From [Clostridium] scindens (GTDB lineage: Bacteria; Bacillota; Clostridia; Lachnospirales; Lachnospiraceae): a stretch of DNA of 64,000 nucleotides. The translations under genes were made by a program, and so were the position numbers. Within the stretch, counting starts at the first letter, position 1, and each line of letters opens with the position of its first letter. Positions 42,649-52,038 of this stretch are shown here, piece after piece. The notes below the pieces were generated by a model that saw nothing but the letters and a program-made list of their open reading frames with translations, made no database searches and was not told the DNA's origin. Location: contig NZ_CP080442.1 in NCBI RefSeq assembly GCF_019597925.1, positions 2,460,001 through 2,524,000 on the forward strand, read 5' to 3'.

Positions 42649-43950
42649 TTACTCGTTGCCATACAACGCGATTTCTTCTGCCTGGAGCGCGTCATATTTG
42701 CTGCACACGTCATCTACACTTGCGCCCTGGTACAGTTCCAGGCACAGTTCCTTGATGGTGTTCCAGGTGTTAAAATGAAGCGTAAAATCCTGGTTGGGTA
42801 TCTGCCCGCCTTTTGCCACGCAGGATACAAAACTGTCCGCCTGAGGCAGCGTTGAGGCTTGATTTCCTTGGGCGGAGGAAATCTTCCCCAGTTTTTTGGC
42901 AAATTCATTCAGTGTCTCCGGCGTACAAAGGTTTTCCACTATGGTCAAAGCTTCTTTTAAGTGCTCCGAGTTGGGATTCACCGCCACCCTCTGATCTGCT
43001 CCCACAACGCATACAGCCCCCTTGGGAAGTACAGGAAGAGCAGTCATCTCAACCTCAAAGGCATAGTCATCTCGAAAGGCTTTTTCGCGGCATAGCGAAC
43101 TGATGAACGCACATTTCCCTTCGGCAAAAAATGCCGCTTCCTCCTCACTGCTTGGCAGCGTATTCAAGGCTTGATCCAGATCCAGATATCCTTTATCAAC
43201 CATGGTCTGAAGAAATTCGAACCCGTCCCTCATATAAGTGCTGATAGGCGTCTTGCCGCTTGCCAGCTGTTTTACCAGTTCCTCGCTCTTTGGATCCTGG
43301 TACACTGGTCCCAGGCCCGCGCACATAGCAGGAACACTGAGTCCAAAATCCTTATTGGCCCCATAAGGAAGAATGCCATTGCCTTTCAGCGTCTCGCAGA
43401 CTGTATAGAACTCTTCAAGATTTCCCGGCACCTCTAATCCATTCTGGCGTAGCATATCCACGTTCCAGATCAGTCCAAAGCCCGTGTAAGACAGCGGGAC
43501 CGAGAAGACTTTATCATTATATATGCTCTGGCATAATGCATCTTCTGAAAGATTGTCAATACAATCCAGATCGGACAGGTCATAGATAAAGCCTTTCTGG
43601 TCAAACTCCAGCACATCCTCCGCCGGGATGATGTACAAGTCGTCTGACTGCCCGCTTTCCATCCGCTTCAGCAAAAGTTCCCTGTAAGACAAGCCTTCCT
43701 CCGCATAATAATTTGCATAATCGCTGTACAGGATAATATTGCCCTGGCTTTTGGGATTGATCACCTCGCTGCAGCAATCATTAATAGCTTCCGATATCTC
43801 TTCCCCTTGGGTAAATAAAGAGATTACCACATCCGGCTCGTTCTCATCGATATAGACATCCGCCTCCTCTTTTTTGCCTGCACATCCTCCACATAGAAGA
43901 ATGCAGGCCATGCCTGCTGCCATCCGTCTTGCATGCTTTGCTTTCATCAT
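42649..43950 (-). CDS. Extracellular solute-binding lipoprotein paired with a hybrid kinase
   Basis: A 433-residue family 1-type solute-binding protein. A short signal ends in the lipobox LLCGGC (lipidated Cys23). The mature part has the two-lobe features SVPLSYTGFGLIWNVDMLRQNGLEVPGNLEEFYTVCETL and FAEGKCAFISS typical of sugar-binding proteins. No ABC permease or ATPase is nearby. The ATG at 43950 overlaps the stop of the kinase gene (ATGA), preceded by GAGGAAG, so both are made together. I infer that it presents a ligand to the kinase rather than feeding a transporter. Confidence 0.85.
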   Translation of the reverse strand: MMKAKHARRMAAGMACILLCGGCAGKKEEADVYIDENEPDVVISLFTQGEEISEAINDCCSEVINPKSQGNIILYSDYANYYAEEGLSYRELLLKRMESGQSDDLYIIPAEDVLEFDQKGFIYDLSDLDCIDNLSEDALCQSIYNDKVFSVPLSYTGFGLIWNVDMLRQNGLEVPGNLEEFYTVCETLKGNGILPYGANKDFGLSVPAMCAGLGPVYQDPKSEELVKQLASGKTPISTYMRDGFEFLQTMVDKGYLDLDQALNTLPSSEEEAAFFAEGKCAFISSLCREKAFRDDYAFEVEMTALPVLPKGAVCVVGADQRVAVNPNSEHLKEALTIVENLCTPETLNEFAKKLGKISSAQGNQASTLPQADSFVSCVAKGGQIPNQDFTLHFNTWNTIKELCLELYQGASVDDVCSKYDALQAEEIALYGNE

Positions 43951-46853
43951 TTTACTTCCTCGCTTTCTTCTCCCCAATAAGACCGGATGACCTCAAACAC
44001 CCGTTCCATATTGATCGGTTTTGGAATATGGGCATTCATTCCGGCGTTTTTACATCTCAGGATGTCCTCTTCGAAGGCGTCCGCGGTCATGGCAATAATT
44101 GGAATCCGATCAGCGCCTTTCCCGGGAATCTTCCGTATATTCTTTGTAGCCGCAAAGCCATCCATCACTGGCATATGAATATCCATAAAGATCATATCAT
44201 AATATCCTTCTTCGCTCTGCTCCATTTTCCGAACGGCCTGCAGGCCGTTCTCTACGCTATCCACCCATATGCCGGCACTGCTTAACAGTTCTATGGCAAT
44301 CTCCCGGTTCAGTTCATTGTCCTCGACCACCAGCACCCGCAGCCCATCGAACCGGCCTGCTGTGCCTGCATCGTCAGGAACTTCCTGCGCTTTTGCAGAA
44401 GAGCCCGCGATATAAAAACGCAGTTTCTGCACCAGTTCGGATCGGAAGATGGGCTTTGTCAGGAATCCATTGATTCCTGCCTCCAGCGCTTCCTGCTCCA
44501 CCTCTTCCCAATTGTAGGCGGACAGAAGGATAATGGGTATATCCCTTCCAAGACTTGCGCGGATGCTGCGGGCAGTCTCAACTCCATCCATCTGAGGCAT
44601 CTTCCAATCCAATATGACCGCAAAGTAGTCCTGGCCCTTAAGATGCGCGCTGGTTGCCGCTTCCACAGCGGATCGGCCATCCAATGTCCAATCCACGTGT
44701 ACGCCGACCTCCTCCAGCATGATCTGGATGCCTTCGCAGGTATCCGGGCTGTCATCGACAACCAGAACCGTATGGCCCGCCAGGACTGCCGCTTCTTGAT
44801 CACGGGTCTCTGATAATTGCATAGGAAGAGTGACCGTGAATCTTGATCCCGCGCCCGGAGTGCTTTCCACACGGATCGTCCCTCCCATCATATCCACAAT
44901 ATTCTTGGTAATAGCCATGCCCAGGCCAGTACCGGTAATCTTGCTCAGGCGGTTGTCTTCCGCCCGCTCGAATGGACTGAACATGCGTCTCATAAAATCT
45001 GGCTCCATGCCGATTCCATTGTCTTCCACCTGGAATATAATGTCCACCATCTGGCTGGACCGGCGCCTTTCATTAAGCCGGATGGTAATCTCGCCGCCCT
45101 CCGGCGTATACTTCACCGCATTAGACAGAAGATTTATCAGAATCTTCTGTATATGCAGGGCGTCCCCTATTACCGTATCATAATCCAGAACTGAAGACTT
45201 GACATGCATCGTATGCCCTTTTTTCGCGAGTTCCGTCTTAATCAGAAGCAGTACGTTGGAGATCAGTTCCGGCAAGTTTACAGGCTCCTTCTTCAGGCTG
45301 AGTTTGCCGCTCTCTATGCGGGACATATCCAGCACCTCATTAATGAGGGCAAGCAGATGATCCGAAGCAACCGATATCTTCTCCAGGCTGTCCTCCACCT
45401 TCGTCGGATTATTCAGATTTGCCTTGGCAATGGCCGTCATGCCTATGATTCCATTCATAGGCGTACGGATATCGTGGGACATGGATGAGAAGAATGCCGT
45501 CCTGGCACGGTTGTTCTCTTGAGCCTGGCGCAGTGCCTCCGCAAGGTCATCCCGCATATGATGCTCCACGGTGGTATCATGCATCACAGCCAGATACTGC
45601 CCGTCATCAGCCGGAATAAAATGTACTTCCGTCCAGCGCTGCAGTTCATTGTCTGTACCCGTCTTATACTCTTTGCGGACTTTTTCCTTCAGCGCGCCTT
45701 TAAAGAATGCCTTTCTTTCCGGATCCTGTCTAGGCACTCCGCAATGATCAAACAGAATATCCGGCCCGGCCGCCACCTTCCCAGGCTCCACATCAAACAG
45801 CAGGCCCACATTGTCGGAAACCATCTCCACGCTCTGCTTGGCAGGAGCATAGACCAGAAATGCAAAATCGATATTGGCTGATATGTTCTGGAAAAGCCGC
45901 TCTCTGTAAATGCGGCCCTGCTCCCGGCCTTTCATAGCCTCCCGGCTCAAAAGAAGCGCCGTAATCAAAACCAGCGCAATCGTCAGTTCTGCAAAAGTAA
46001 TGCCTACCATCCGTATAATTTCAGAAGATTCCTGCTGTAGAACACTTTTCGGCATGATGGAGATAAGATACCAGTTATAAGAATTCTCCATAGGAAGGAA
46101 GCACAAAAGGCTGCTCTCCCCTTTAAACTCCAGGCTTATGGTTCCTGCCTCTCCATTCTTCATCAGCTGCTGCAGTTTTTCTTTTACTTTCTTGCTATTA
46201 TTCTCCCGATCCAGAAACTCATAGATATCTTCCGTGTTCGATCCCGTGCTCTCTATGATCCACGAGCCCATGCATCCGTCTACCACATAGGCATTTCCCG
46301 ATCCTCCGCTGAATGTAAAAAGCGCAGGATCGTTGTATCTGGAAAGCGTCTTGTCCGCGTAGAGGGCTCCCACCTGCCTGCCATCCGACAGTACAGGCGC
46401 CTGAAACGTAACCTGAAGCCTCCCGCTATCCCCCACATAGGCATCAGAATAACTGCGTTTTCCCTTGGAAAGCGCAGTTTCTTCAAAAGGCAGGGCTGCC
46501 GCATCGACTCTTTCCCCGTCACTGTTGATTCCGGTGCCGTTTAAATCTATGTAATAGAATCGGAAGAATTCCGTCGCAGCCGCATAATTGGCAAGAGTCT
46601 TCGCCGCATCCTTCTCCCCGCCGCTCATGACGAACAGGCTGGCAGAAGACTCGATCTGCTCCATGTCATTTTCAAGTTCGCTGCTGATGCTGCTCTGGAT
46701 CATACGTGTGGAATTCATCAGCGACTGGCTGGAACCCTGGTTCATCTTTGTGGTAATGCTGTTCAGCAAAGAAAGCATAAAAACGATGATAAGTGCCAAA
46801 AGGCAGATTACGCTGACTAAGATTATAATAGAACGCTTTTTATATTTCCTCAT
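43947..46853 (-). CDS. Hybrid sensor histidine kinase with two receiver domains
   Basis: A 968-residue membrane kinase. Membrane helix 1 (about 9-30), an external Cache-like sensor (about 31-285), helix 2 (about 295-318), a PAS-like linker, HisKA with FFSSMSHDIRTPMNG (phospho-accepting His460), HATPase with LLSNAVKYTP and DNGIGM, then two receivers with phospho-acceptors Asp749 (ILDWKMPQMDG) and Asp891 (FMDIHMPVMDG). No HPt or output domain is present, so a separate phosphotransfer protein or regulator must act downstream. The ATG follows GGGGAGAG; a longer frame 21 codons upstream lacks a site. Coupled to the binding-protein gene. Confidence 0.92.
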   Translation of the reverse strand: MRKYKKRSIIILVSVICLLALIIVFMLSLLNSITTKMNQGSSQSLMNSTRMIQSSISSELENDMEQIESSASLFVMSGGEKDAAKTLANYAAATEFFRFYYIDLNGTGINSDGERVDAAALPFEETALSKGKRSYSDAYVGDSGRLQVTFQAPVLSDGRQVGALYADKTLSRYNDPALFTFSGGSGNAYVVDGCMGSWIIESTGSNTEDIYEFLDRENNSKKVKEKLQQLMKNGEAGTISLEFKGESSLLCFLPMENSYNWYLISIMPKSVLQQESSEIIRMVGITFAELTIALVLITALLLSREAMKGREQGRIYRERLFQNISANIDFAFLVYAPAKQSVEMVSDNVGLLFDVEPGKVAAGPDILFDHCGVPRQDPERKAFFKGALKEKVRKEYKTGTDNELQRWTEVHFIPADDGQYLAVMHDTTVEHHMRDDLAEALRQAQENNRARTAFFSSMSHDIRTPMNGIIGMTAIAKANLNNPTKVEDSLEKISVASDHLLALINEVLDMSRIESGKLSLKKEPVNLPELISNVLLLIKTELAKKGHTMHVKSSVLDYDTVIGDALHIQKILINLLSNAVKYTPEGGEITIRLNERRRSSQMVDIIFQVEDNGIGMEPDFMRRMFSPFERAEDNRLSKITGTGLGMAITKNIVDMMGGTIRVESTPGAGSRFTVTLPMQLSETRDQEAAVLAGHTVLVVDDSPDTCEGIQIMLEEVGVHVDWTLDGRSAVEAATSAHLKGQDYFAVILDWKMPQMDGVETARSIRASLGRDIPIILLSAYNWEEVEQEALEAGINGFLTKPIFRSELVQKLRFYIAGSSAKAQEVPDDAGTAGRFDGLRVLVVEDNELNREIAIELLSSAGIWVDSVENGLQAVRKMEQSEEGYYDMIFMDIHMPVMDGFAATKNIRKIPGKGADRIPIIAMTADAFEEDILRCKNAGMNAHIPKPINMERVFEVIRSYWGEESEEVK

Positions 46854-46971
46854 ACTCTCCCCTTGGCTTTCCTCTAACTTTGCTATGATTCTATCACAAT
46901 TGGCATCATCCTGCAATCTTCGCTACTGGAATCCAGAAATCTCGACGGATAACGCGCTATATACCCTCCCT

Positions 46972-47018
46972 TTAAAAACAACAGAACCGGAAAACAGGGT
47001 TCCTCTGCTTCCGGTTCT
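46972..47018 (-). terminator. Terminator of pflB
   Basis: AGAACCGGAA / TTCCGGTTCT stem (47018-47009 with 46992-46983), followed by GTTGTTTTT on the minus strand. Confidence 0.8.
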
Positions 47019-47062
47019 GCATTTCTCTATTCTATCTTCATAATCTATTCTGTCTTAACTTG

Positions 47063-49294
47063 CTACATTCTCTCATGGAATGTCCGGGAGATCACTTCTT
47101 TTTGCTGTTCTTTTGTCAGCTTGTTAAAGTTAACCGCATATCCGGAAACCCGGATCGTAAGGTTTGGATACTTTTCCGGATTGTTGTAGGCATCTACCAG
47201 CGTGTCGCGGTTTAAGACATTTACATTCAGGTGGTGCGCCATCTGTCCAAAGTAGCCATCCAGAACCGCGGTCAGATTCGAAAGCCGCTCTTCCTCCGTC
47301 TTGCCCATAGCCTGAGGCACGATGGAGAAGGTGTTGGAGATGCCATCCTTGCAATATTGGTAGGAAAGCTTGGCCACAGAGTTCAGGGATGCCAGCGCGC
47401 CGTTTCTGTCTCTTCCGTGCATTGGATTTGCCCCGGGGGCAAACGGCTCTCCTGCTTTTCTCCCGTCAGGGGTGGCTCCCGTTTTCTTCCCGTACACCAC
47501 GTTCGACGTGATGGTCAGGATCGATAGCGTCGGCTCTGCATCTCTGTACAGTTTCTGCTTCTTAAGTTCTTCATAGAACAGTCTTACCTGCTCGCTGGCA
47601 ATCTGGTCTGCCCGGTCGTCATCATTTCCAAAGGCCGGATACTCCCCGGTAATCTCATAATCGGTAATCAGCCCCGTCTCCTCATCGCGGATACATCTGA
47701 CTTTTGCATGCTTGATGGCTGACAATGAGTCTGCAAGCACGCTCATTCCCGCAATGCCAAATGCCATATACCGATGCACGTCCGTATCATGAAGCGCCAT
47801 CTGGGTCTTCTCATAGGCGTACTTGTCATGCATATAATGAATCACATTCATCGTATTGGCATACATATTCGCAAGCCAAGGCCGGTAGATATCGAGCAGT
47901 TCCATAACCTTGTCATATTCCAGATACTCGCCCTGGTATGGCTCATGTTCCGGTCCCACCTGCATATTATGCTTCTCGTCTTTTCCTCCGTTGAGCGCCA
48001 TCAGAAGCATCTTGGCCAGGTTCGCCCTTGCGCCGAAGAACTGCATCTCTTTTCCAATTCTCATTGCTGATACGCAGCAGGCGATACCATAGTCATCCCC
48101 GAACTGCGGACGCATCATGTCATCGTTCTCATACTGGATGGCATCCGTATCGCAGGATACTTTTGCACAGAAGCGCTTGAAATTCTCCGGCAGATTCTTA
48201 GACCACAGTACGGTCAGGTTTGGTTCTGCGGATGGCTTCAGGTTATAGAGCGTATGCAGCATGCGGTAGCTGTTCTTGGTCACCAGCGTACGTCCGTCTT
48301 CGCCCATGCCTCCTATGGATTCCGTAATCCACATGGGATCTCCAGCAAATAAATCATTGTATTCCGGCGTTCTCAAATGCCTGGCCATGCGAAGCTTCAT
48401 CACGAAGTCATCCACGATCTCCTGAACCTGCGTCTCATCTAAGATGCCTCTTTCAAGATCCCTTTCAAAATAAATATCCAGGAAGGTAGAGGTTCTGCCC
48501 AGGCTCATCGCTGCGCCATTCTGTTCCTTGATCGCTCCCAGATACGCAAAGTAGAGCCATTGAACCGCTTCTTTTGCATTCCGGGCCGGCTGGCTGATAT
48601 CATAGCCGTACATGGCGGCCATTTCCTTTAATTTTCCAAGGAAATTAATCTGCTGATACAGTTCCTCCAGCTGGCGGATGTGATCCACATCCATCGTCTC
48701 CATACTGATTCGGTCTTTATCTTTCTGCTTTTCTTCAATCAGGCGGTCCACGCCGTAAAGGGCCACTCTTCTATAATCTCCGATGATGCGTCCTCTTCCG
48801 TATGCATCCGGAAGGCCTGTGATCAGCCCGCAGTGCCTTGCCGCCTTGGTGGCTTTGTTATAGACGCGGAACACCCCGTCATTGTGCGTGGTCCTGTATT
48901 GAAACTCGTCTTCTACCTTCTGGGACAATTCGTAGCCATAGGCCTTGCAGGCTTCTCTTGTCATCCGAAGTCCGCCAAAAGGATTGACGCCGCGCTTTAA
49001 CGGCCTGTCCGTCTGCAGCCCCACGATGATCTCCTTGTCTTTGTCGAGATAGCCGGGCTTATAGTTCAAAAGAGAGGTAACCGTATGGGTGTCAATGTCC
49101 AGCACTCCGCCAAACTCTCTTTCCAGCACCAGCAGATTCTCGAATTTGTGCAGCAGTTCCTCCGTGCGTCCGGTAGCCGGCTTAAGGAACTCTTCGTTTC
49201 CTTCATAAGGCGTATAGTTCCTCTGGATAAAGTCGCGTACATTGATCTCTTCCTGCCATTTTCCTGTCTGAAATCCTTCCCATTGTGTAAACAT
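47063..49294 (-). CDS. pflB: Formate C-acetyltransferase (pyruvate formate-lyase)
   Basis: Splits pyruvate with CoA into acetyl-CoA and formate by a glycyl radical mechanism. The 743-residue protein has the catalytic Cys406-Cys407 in GIACCVSAM and the radical Gly718 in IRVSGYAV near the C-terminus. A longer frame begins 11 codons upstream, but AGGAGG lies 9 bases before the ATG at 49294. The activating enzyme PflA, usually next to it, is not in the window. Its leader has a ZTP riboswitch ending in a terminator, linking formate production to the state of the one-carbon pool. Confidence 0.97.
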   Translation of the reverse strand: MFTQWEGFQTGKWQEEINVRDFIQRNYTPYEGNEEFLKPATGRTEELLHKFENLLVLEREFGGVLDIDTHTVTSLLNYKPGYLDKDKEIIVGLQTDRPLKRGVNPFGGLRMTREACKAYGYELSQKVEDEFQYRTTHNDGVFRVYNKATKAARHCGLITGLPDAYGRGRIIGDYRRVALYGVDRLIEEKQKDKDRISMETMDVDHIRQLEELYQQINFLGKLKEMAAMYGYDISQPARNAKEAVQWLYFAYLGAIKEQNGAAMSLGRTSTFLDIYFERDLERGILDETQVQEIVDDFVMKLRMARHLRTPEYNDLFAGDPMWITESIGGMGEDGRTLVTKNSYRMLHTLYNLKPSAEPNLTVLWSKNLPENFKRFCAKVSCDTDAIQYENDDMMRPQFGDDYGIACCVSAMRIGKEMQFFGARANLAKMLLMALNGGKDEKHNMQVGPEHEPYQGEYLEYDKVMELLDIYRPWLANMYANTMNVIHYMHDKYAYEKTQMALHDTDVHRYMAFGIAGMSVLADSLSAIKHAKVRCIRDEETGLITDYEITGEYPAFGNDDDRADQIASEQVRLFYEELKKQKLYRDAEPTLSILTITSNVVYGKKTGATPDGRKAGEPFAPGANPMHGRDRNGALASLNSVAKLSYQYCKDGISNTFSIVPQAMGKTEEERLSNLTAVLDGYFGQMAHHLNVNVLNRDTLVDAYNNPEKYPNLTIRVSGYAVNFNKLTKEQQKEVISRTFHERM

Positions 49295-49367
49295 CTGATA
49301 CTTCCTCCTATATTCTGAATATGGCATCCATTCGCTGCTGCTCTCCTTTTATCCTGGTAATGATGGA

Positions 49368-49400
49368 CAAAAAAGAGCAGCATCAAAAAACGATGCTGCC
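49368..49400 (-). terminator. Expression-platform terminator of the pflB riboswitch
   Basis: GCAGCATC / GATGCTGC stem with a GTTTTTT loop, followed by TCTTTTTTG. The 5' arm runs straight on from the aptamer's final GGGC, so the aptamer and the terminator compete. Confidence 0.85.
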
Positions 49401-49471
49401 CAGACGGTCGGCTTGATTACAGATCTTCATTCCCTTGTGGTACTCCACATTATCCGTCAGTAATGAAGACC
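49398..49471 (-). ncRNA. ZTP riboswitch (pfl motif) upstream of pflB
   Basis: On the minus strand, P1 pairs GGTCTTCATT (49471-49462) with AATGAAGATC (49431-49422). Inside are the conserved ACTGACGG, a P2 GTGG-AGTA-CCAC, and AAGGG. After a short linker comes GCCGACCGTCTGGGC, the conserved 3' element, whose CCGT (49407-49404) can form the pseudoknot with ACGG (49457-49454). These are the features of the pfl motif, which binds ZTP/ZMP, signals of low 10-formyl-tetrahydrofolate. The terminator directly after suggests an ON switch for pflB. Confidence 0.88.
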
Positions 49472-49490
49472 TTTGTCTACTTGTATGAGG

Positions 49491-49520
49491 AGTATAACAT
49501 CAGAAAGCCTCAAGTGTCAA
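49491..49520 (-). promoter_or_regulatory. Promoter of the pflB riboswitch transcript
   Basis: Minus strand: perfect -35 TTGACA (49520-49515), 18-base spacer, -10 TATACT (49496-49491). Confidence 0.7.
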
Positions 49521-49545
49521 CTCGTCATTTTTACTAAATTTTATG

Positions 49546-51237
49546 TTACAGCATCTCTCTCTGGCAAGCTGTGCGGGCGGCAATTCGTCCAAAGCACAGG
49601 GCATGCCCAAGGCTGTAGCCGCATGCAGGAACACCGTGGCCAAAATTGCCTGTATTCGCCACTTCTCCTGATGCAAACAGTCCGGGGATGATTCGTCCCT
49701 CCTGATCCAGGACTCTTCCTGCAATGTCAATCTGAAGGCCGCCAAATGTTATGGAGGTAGCCGGCTTTAAGAATACCGCATAATAATCAGGGCCTTTCAA
49801 TTCATGCATCTGGCTTGCCGGCTTTTCGAAGTCTTCGTCAAATCCTGCGCGGCATAGCTCATTATAGCGATTCACCGTATTTTCCAGAACCTCCGGGTCA
49901 ACGCCCATCTTTCCTGCCAGTTCCTTTATGCTGCCGGCCTTGGGGGTATCTGGCAGGGTAAGCGCATAATTCAGCAGCTGGAAGGGCTCGTCGCCGCAGG
50001 TAATATACCATGCGCCAGCGCTTCCCGTACGCGCAAGCTCGGCCCCAACCAGGCTGTGGAACTGATATTCATTGCAGAACCGTTCCCCGCTGCGGGTCAC
50101 GATCAGCCCTGACTCTTCATTGACGCCTGCCCCGCTTCGATCATGAAGCAGCATGGTCTGGAGATAGGGATGCTGGTAATTTTTCGCCCCGATGGCTTCA
50201 GCAGCCCAGATTCCATCTCCCTGGCTGGAATCCGGACAGTTATAATAGTAGTCCTTCATCCATGGGAACTTAGATTCTACCAGTTCCCTGTTGGCCGCAT
50301 ATCCGCCGGTCCCCAGAATTACTCCCTGGCTGGCATGGAAAGTCACGGTACTGCCATCTTGCGTATCTACCGCTTTGGCTCCAACGACTCTTCCATCTTC
50401 TCTGATCAGTTCTGTCAGCGCCGTATTCAGAAGCGTAGTGCCGCCCAGTTCATGGAACCGGTTATTCAGCGGAACAATGAAACTGCCGCCCCATCCCATG
50501 GTCTGCCCGTCTCCGCCGACGCAATTGTGTATCCTCCATGGCAGCTGAGAGCCATGGGGCGCCTCTAAATCCTGTACCTCATGCCCCAGCTTGATCAGCC
50601 ATTCCAGGTTCTCATTGGCATGATAGCAGAAATAGTTGATCTTGGGATCATCCAGGAAGCCGCCAGCTGCATTTTTCAAGAAGCCGAACAGTTCCTGTGG
50701 AGAGTCATAGATTCCCTGCGCTCTTTGCATACGGGTATCTGCCGCAATGAGCTTGCCTCCGGATATTGCGGAAGAGCCTCCCACGATCCCCTGCTTTTCC
50801 ACCAGAACAACCTTGGCTCCGCAATCTGCGGCTTCCACGGCCGCGGACAGTCCTGCCAGGCCGCTGCCGAATACGACCACATCCGCGTCAATCGTACGGT
50901 CTGGCTTCTTCGCCGGAACCGGTACCGGAACCTTCTTTAAGGCATCTGCATCCCCTCCGGCCTGCTCTACGCATGAGGCGACCGCATGCACGATAGCGCC
51001 GCACACCACTTCCGCTCCCACCACCATAGGAACTGCCAGCGACTGATGCTCGATAATCTTAGGAATGTAATGTTCAAAAGGAGAACTCTCCAGGCCATAT
51101 GCCTGCCCGTAGATTTCCTTATGCTTAACAATCTTAATGTCCGTGATCCGATCCTCTGAGAATGTAACCTCCAATATCACCTTTCCTCTTACTCCGTAGC
51201 CTTTTCCGGTATATGTCCCGGGTGTATAACTTGCCAT
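49546..51237 (-). CDS. FAD-dependent reductase with FMN_bind-type N-terminus (fumarate reductase-like)
   Basis: 563 residues. An FMN_bind-like domain (5-90) leads with PGTYTGKGYGVRGKVILEVTF, followed by the FAD-binding Rossmann motif VVVFGSGLAGLSAA (Gly124, 126, 129) and a FAD_binding_2 domain with GTGGYAANRELV and an active-site-like TRSGERFCNEY. It ends FASGEVANTGNFGHG. In the FMN domain the usual SGAT flavinylation motif is VGAE, so covalent FMN is doubtful. No signal peptide is seen, so it is probably cytoplasmic. The electron acceptor (fumarate, an enoate or other) cannot be assigned. The gene is alone on its transcript. Confidence 0.88.
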   Translation of the reverse strand: MASYTPGTYTGKGYGVRGKVILEVTFSEDRITDIKIVKHKEIYGQAYGLESSPFEHYIPKIIEHQSLAVPMVVGAEVVCGAIVHAVASCVEQAGGDADALKKVPVPVPAKKPDRTIDADVVVFGSGLAGLSAAVEAADCGAKVVLVEKQGIVGGSSAISGGKLIAADTRMQRAQGIYDSPQELFGFLKNAAGGFLDDPKINYFCYHANENLEWLIKLGHEVQDLEAPHGSQLPWRIHNCVGGDGQTMGWGGSFIVPLNNRFHELGGTTLLNTALTELIREDGRVVGAKAVDTQDGSTVTFHASQGVILGTGGYAANRELVESKFPWMKDYYYNCPDSSQGDGIWAAEAIGAKNYQHPYLQTMLLHDRSGAGVNEESGLIVTRSGERFCNEYQFHSLVGAELARTGSAGAWYITCGDEPFQLLNYALTLPDTPKAGSIKELAGKMGVDPEVLENTVNRYNELCRAGFDEDFEKPASQMHELKGPDYYAVFLKPATSITFGGLQIDIAGRVLDQEGRIIPGLFASGEVANTGNFGHGVPACGYSLGHALCFGRIAARTACQREML

Positions 51238-51280
51238 TTTATCCGCTCTCCTTTCTTCCTCTCTTCTATGTTATAAATCC

Positions 51281-51309
51281 ACCATAATTTCCTGGGATTG
51301 CAAAGTCAA
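51281..51309 (-). promoter_or_regulatory. Possible promoter of the FAD-dependent reductase gene
   Basis: Minus strand: -35 TTGACT (51309-51304), 17-base spacer, weaker -10 TATGGT (51286-51281). Confidence 0.4.
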
Positions 51310-51445
51310 CAGGCTTGCAAAGAATCATATACTATGCCGTTTTTTTGTCGCTTCCCTATACGCTAAATATGTAGAAACTGTCATCTGCCGCTGGCTTTTT
51401 GATCTCGCCTCTTCCGCCAGAATGCTCACATCTTATCGGTTTTTC

Positions 51446-51453
51446 CATACACT
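51446..51453 (+). promoter_or_regulatory. SigE-type -10 box before cotJA
   Basis: CATACACT fits the SigE -10 consensus; the -35 match, TCACATC at 51426-51432, is weak. cotJ is SigE-dependent in Bacillus, which supports the call. Confidence 0.5.
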
Positions 51454-51487
51454 ATTATTGCAAACGTTTATGGAAGGAGCAAAGCAT

Positions 51488-51769
51488 ATGCCTAATTATC
51501 GCTATAACACATCTGATTGTACAAGACGCGGCCAGAGCGGCTGCAGCCGACAGCCTGCGGCTGCTTCTGTCCCACCGATGCCAAGCAAGCCGGCGTGCTG
51601 CGACGACAGAGCAGAATATGATGAGCTTAATGGCCTGCCAATCGCTATGGCTTACGTGCCGTGGCAGCAATGGCGGGCAATTTATGAAGTGGAAAAAGGA
51701 TTCCACAGGGGTACGATATTCGAAGAATTAGATAAGCCATTCAAAGGAATAGGAGGTTGCTGCAAATGA
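51488..51769 (+). CDS. cotJA: Spore coat associated protein CotJA
   Basis: Small inner-coat protein of 93 residues, with the family's GLPIAMAYVPWQQWRAIYEVEKGFHRGTIFEELDKPF at 49-85. The N-terminal part is Cys- and Ser-rich and poorly conserved. The ATG follows GGAAGGAGC; a longer upstream frame has no site. Overlaps cotJB by 4 bases. First gene of cotJABC. Confidence 0.93.
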   Translation: MPNYRYNTSDCTRRGQSGCSRQPAAASVPPMPSKPACCDDRAEYDELNGLPIAMAYVPWQQWRAIYEVEKGFHRGTIFEELDKPFKGIGGCCK

Positions 51770-52035
51770 CAGATAACAGGCCTTGCCGCAAAGATTTATT
51801 AGACTGGATCAACGTAGTCAGTTTTGCAGTAGATGACGTGAAACTGTTCCTGGATACGCACCCCTGCAACAAAGAGGCAATGGAATTCTTCGACGAATTC
51901 AAAAAGCAGCGCGTCCAGGCGCTGAAGGAATACGCCAAATATTATGGTCCTCTTACGCTTGATACCGCAAGCACTTGCACCGAACGCTGGAATTGGATCA
52001 ACGAGCCATGGCCATGGCAGGAAGGAGGATGCTAA
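51766..52035 (+). CDS. cotJB: Spore coat protein CotJB
   Basis: 89-residue coat protein needed in Bacillus for CotJC incorporation. The family pattern DLLDWINVVSFAVDDVKLFLDTHPCNKEAMEFF and the C-terminal WNWINEPWPWQEGGC are evident. The ATG at 51766 lies 9 bases after AGGAGG, both inside the end of cotJA; an ATG three codons upstream is too close to that site. Confidence 0.94.
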   Translation: MTDNRPCRKDLLDWINVVSFAVDDVKLFLDTHPCNKEAMEFFDEFKKQRVQALKEYAKYYGPLTLDTASTCTERWNWINEPWPWQEGGC

Positions 52036-52038
52036 TAT

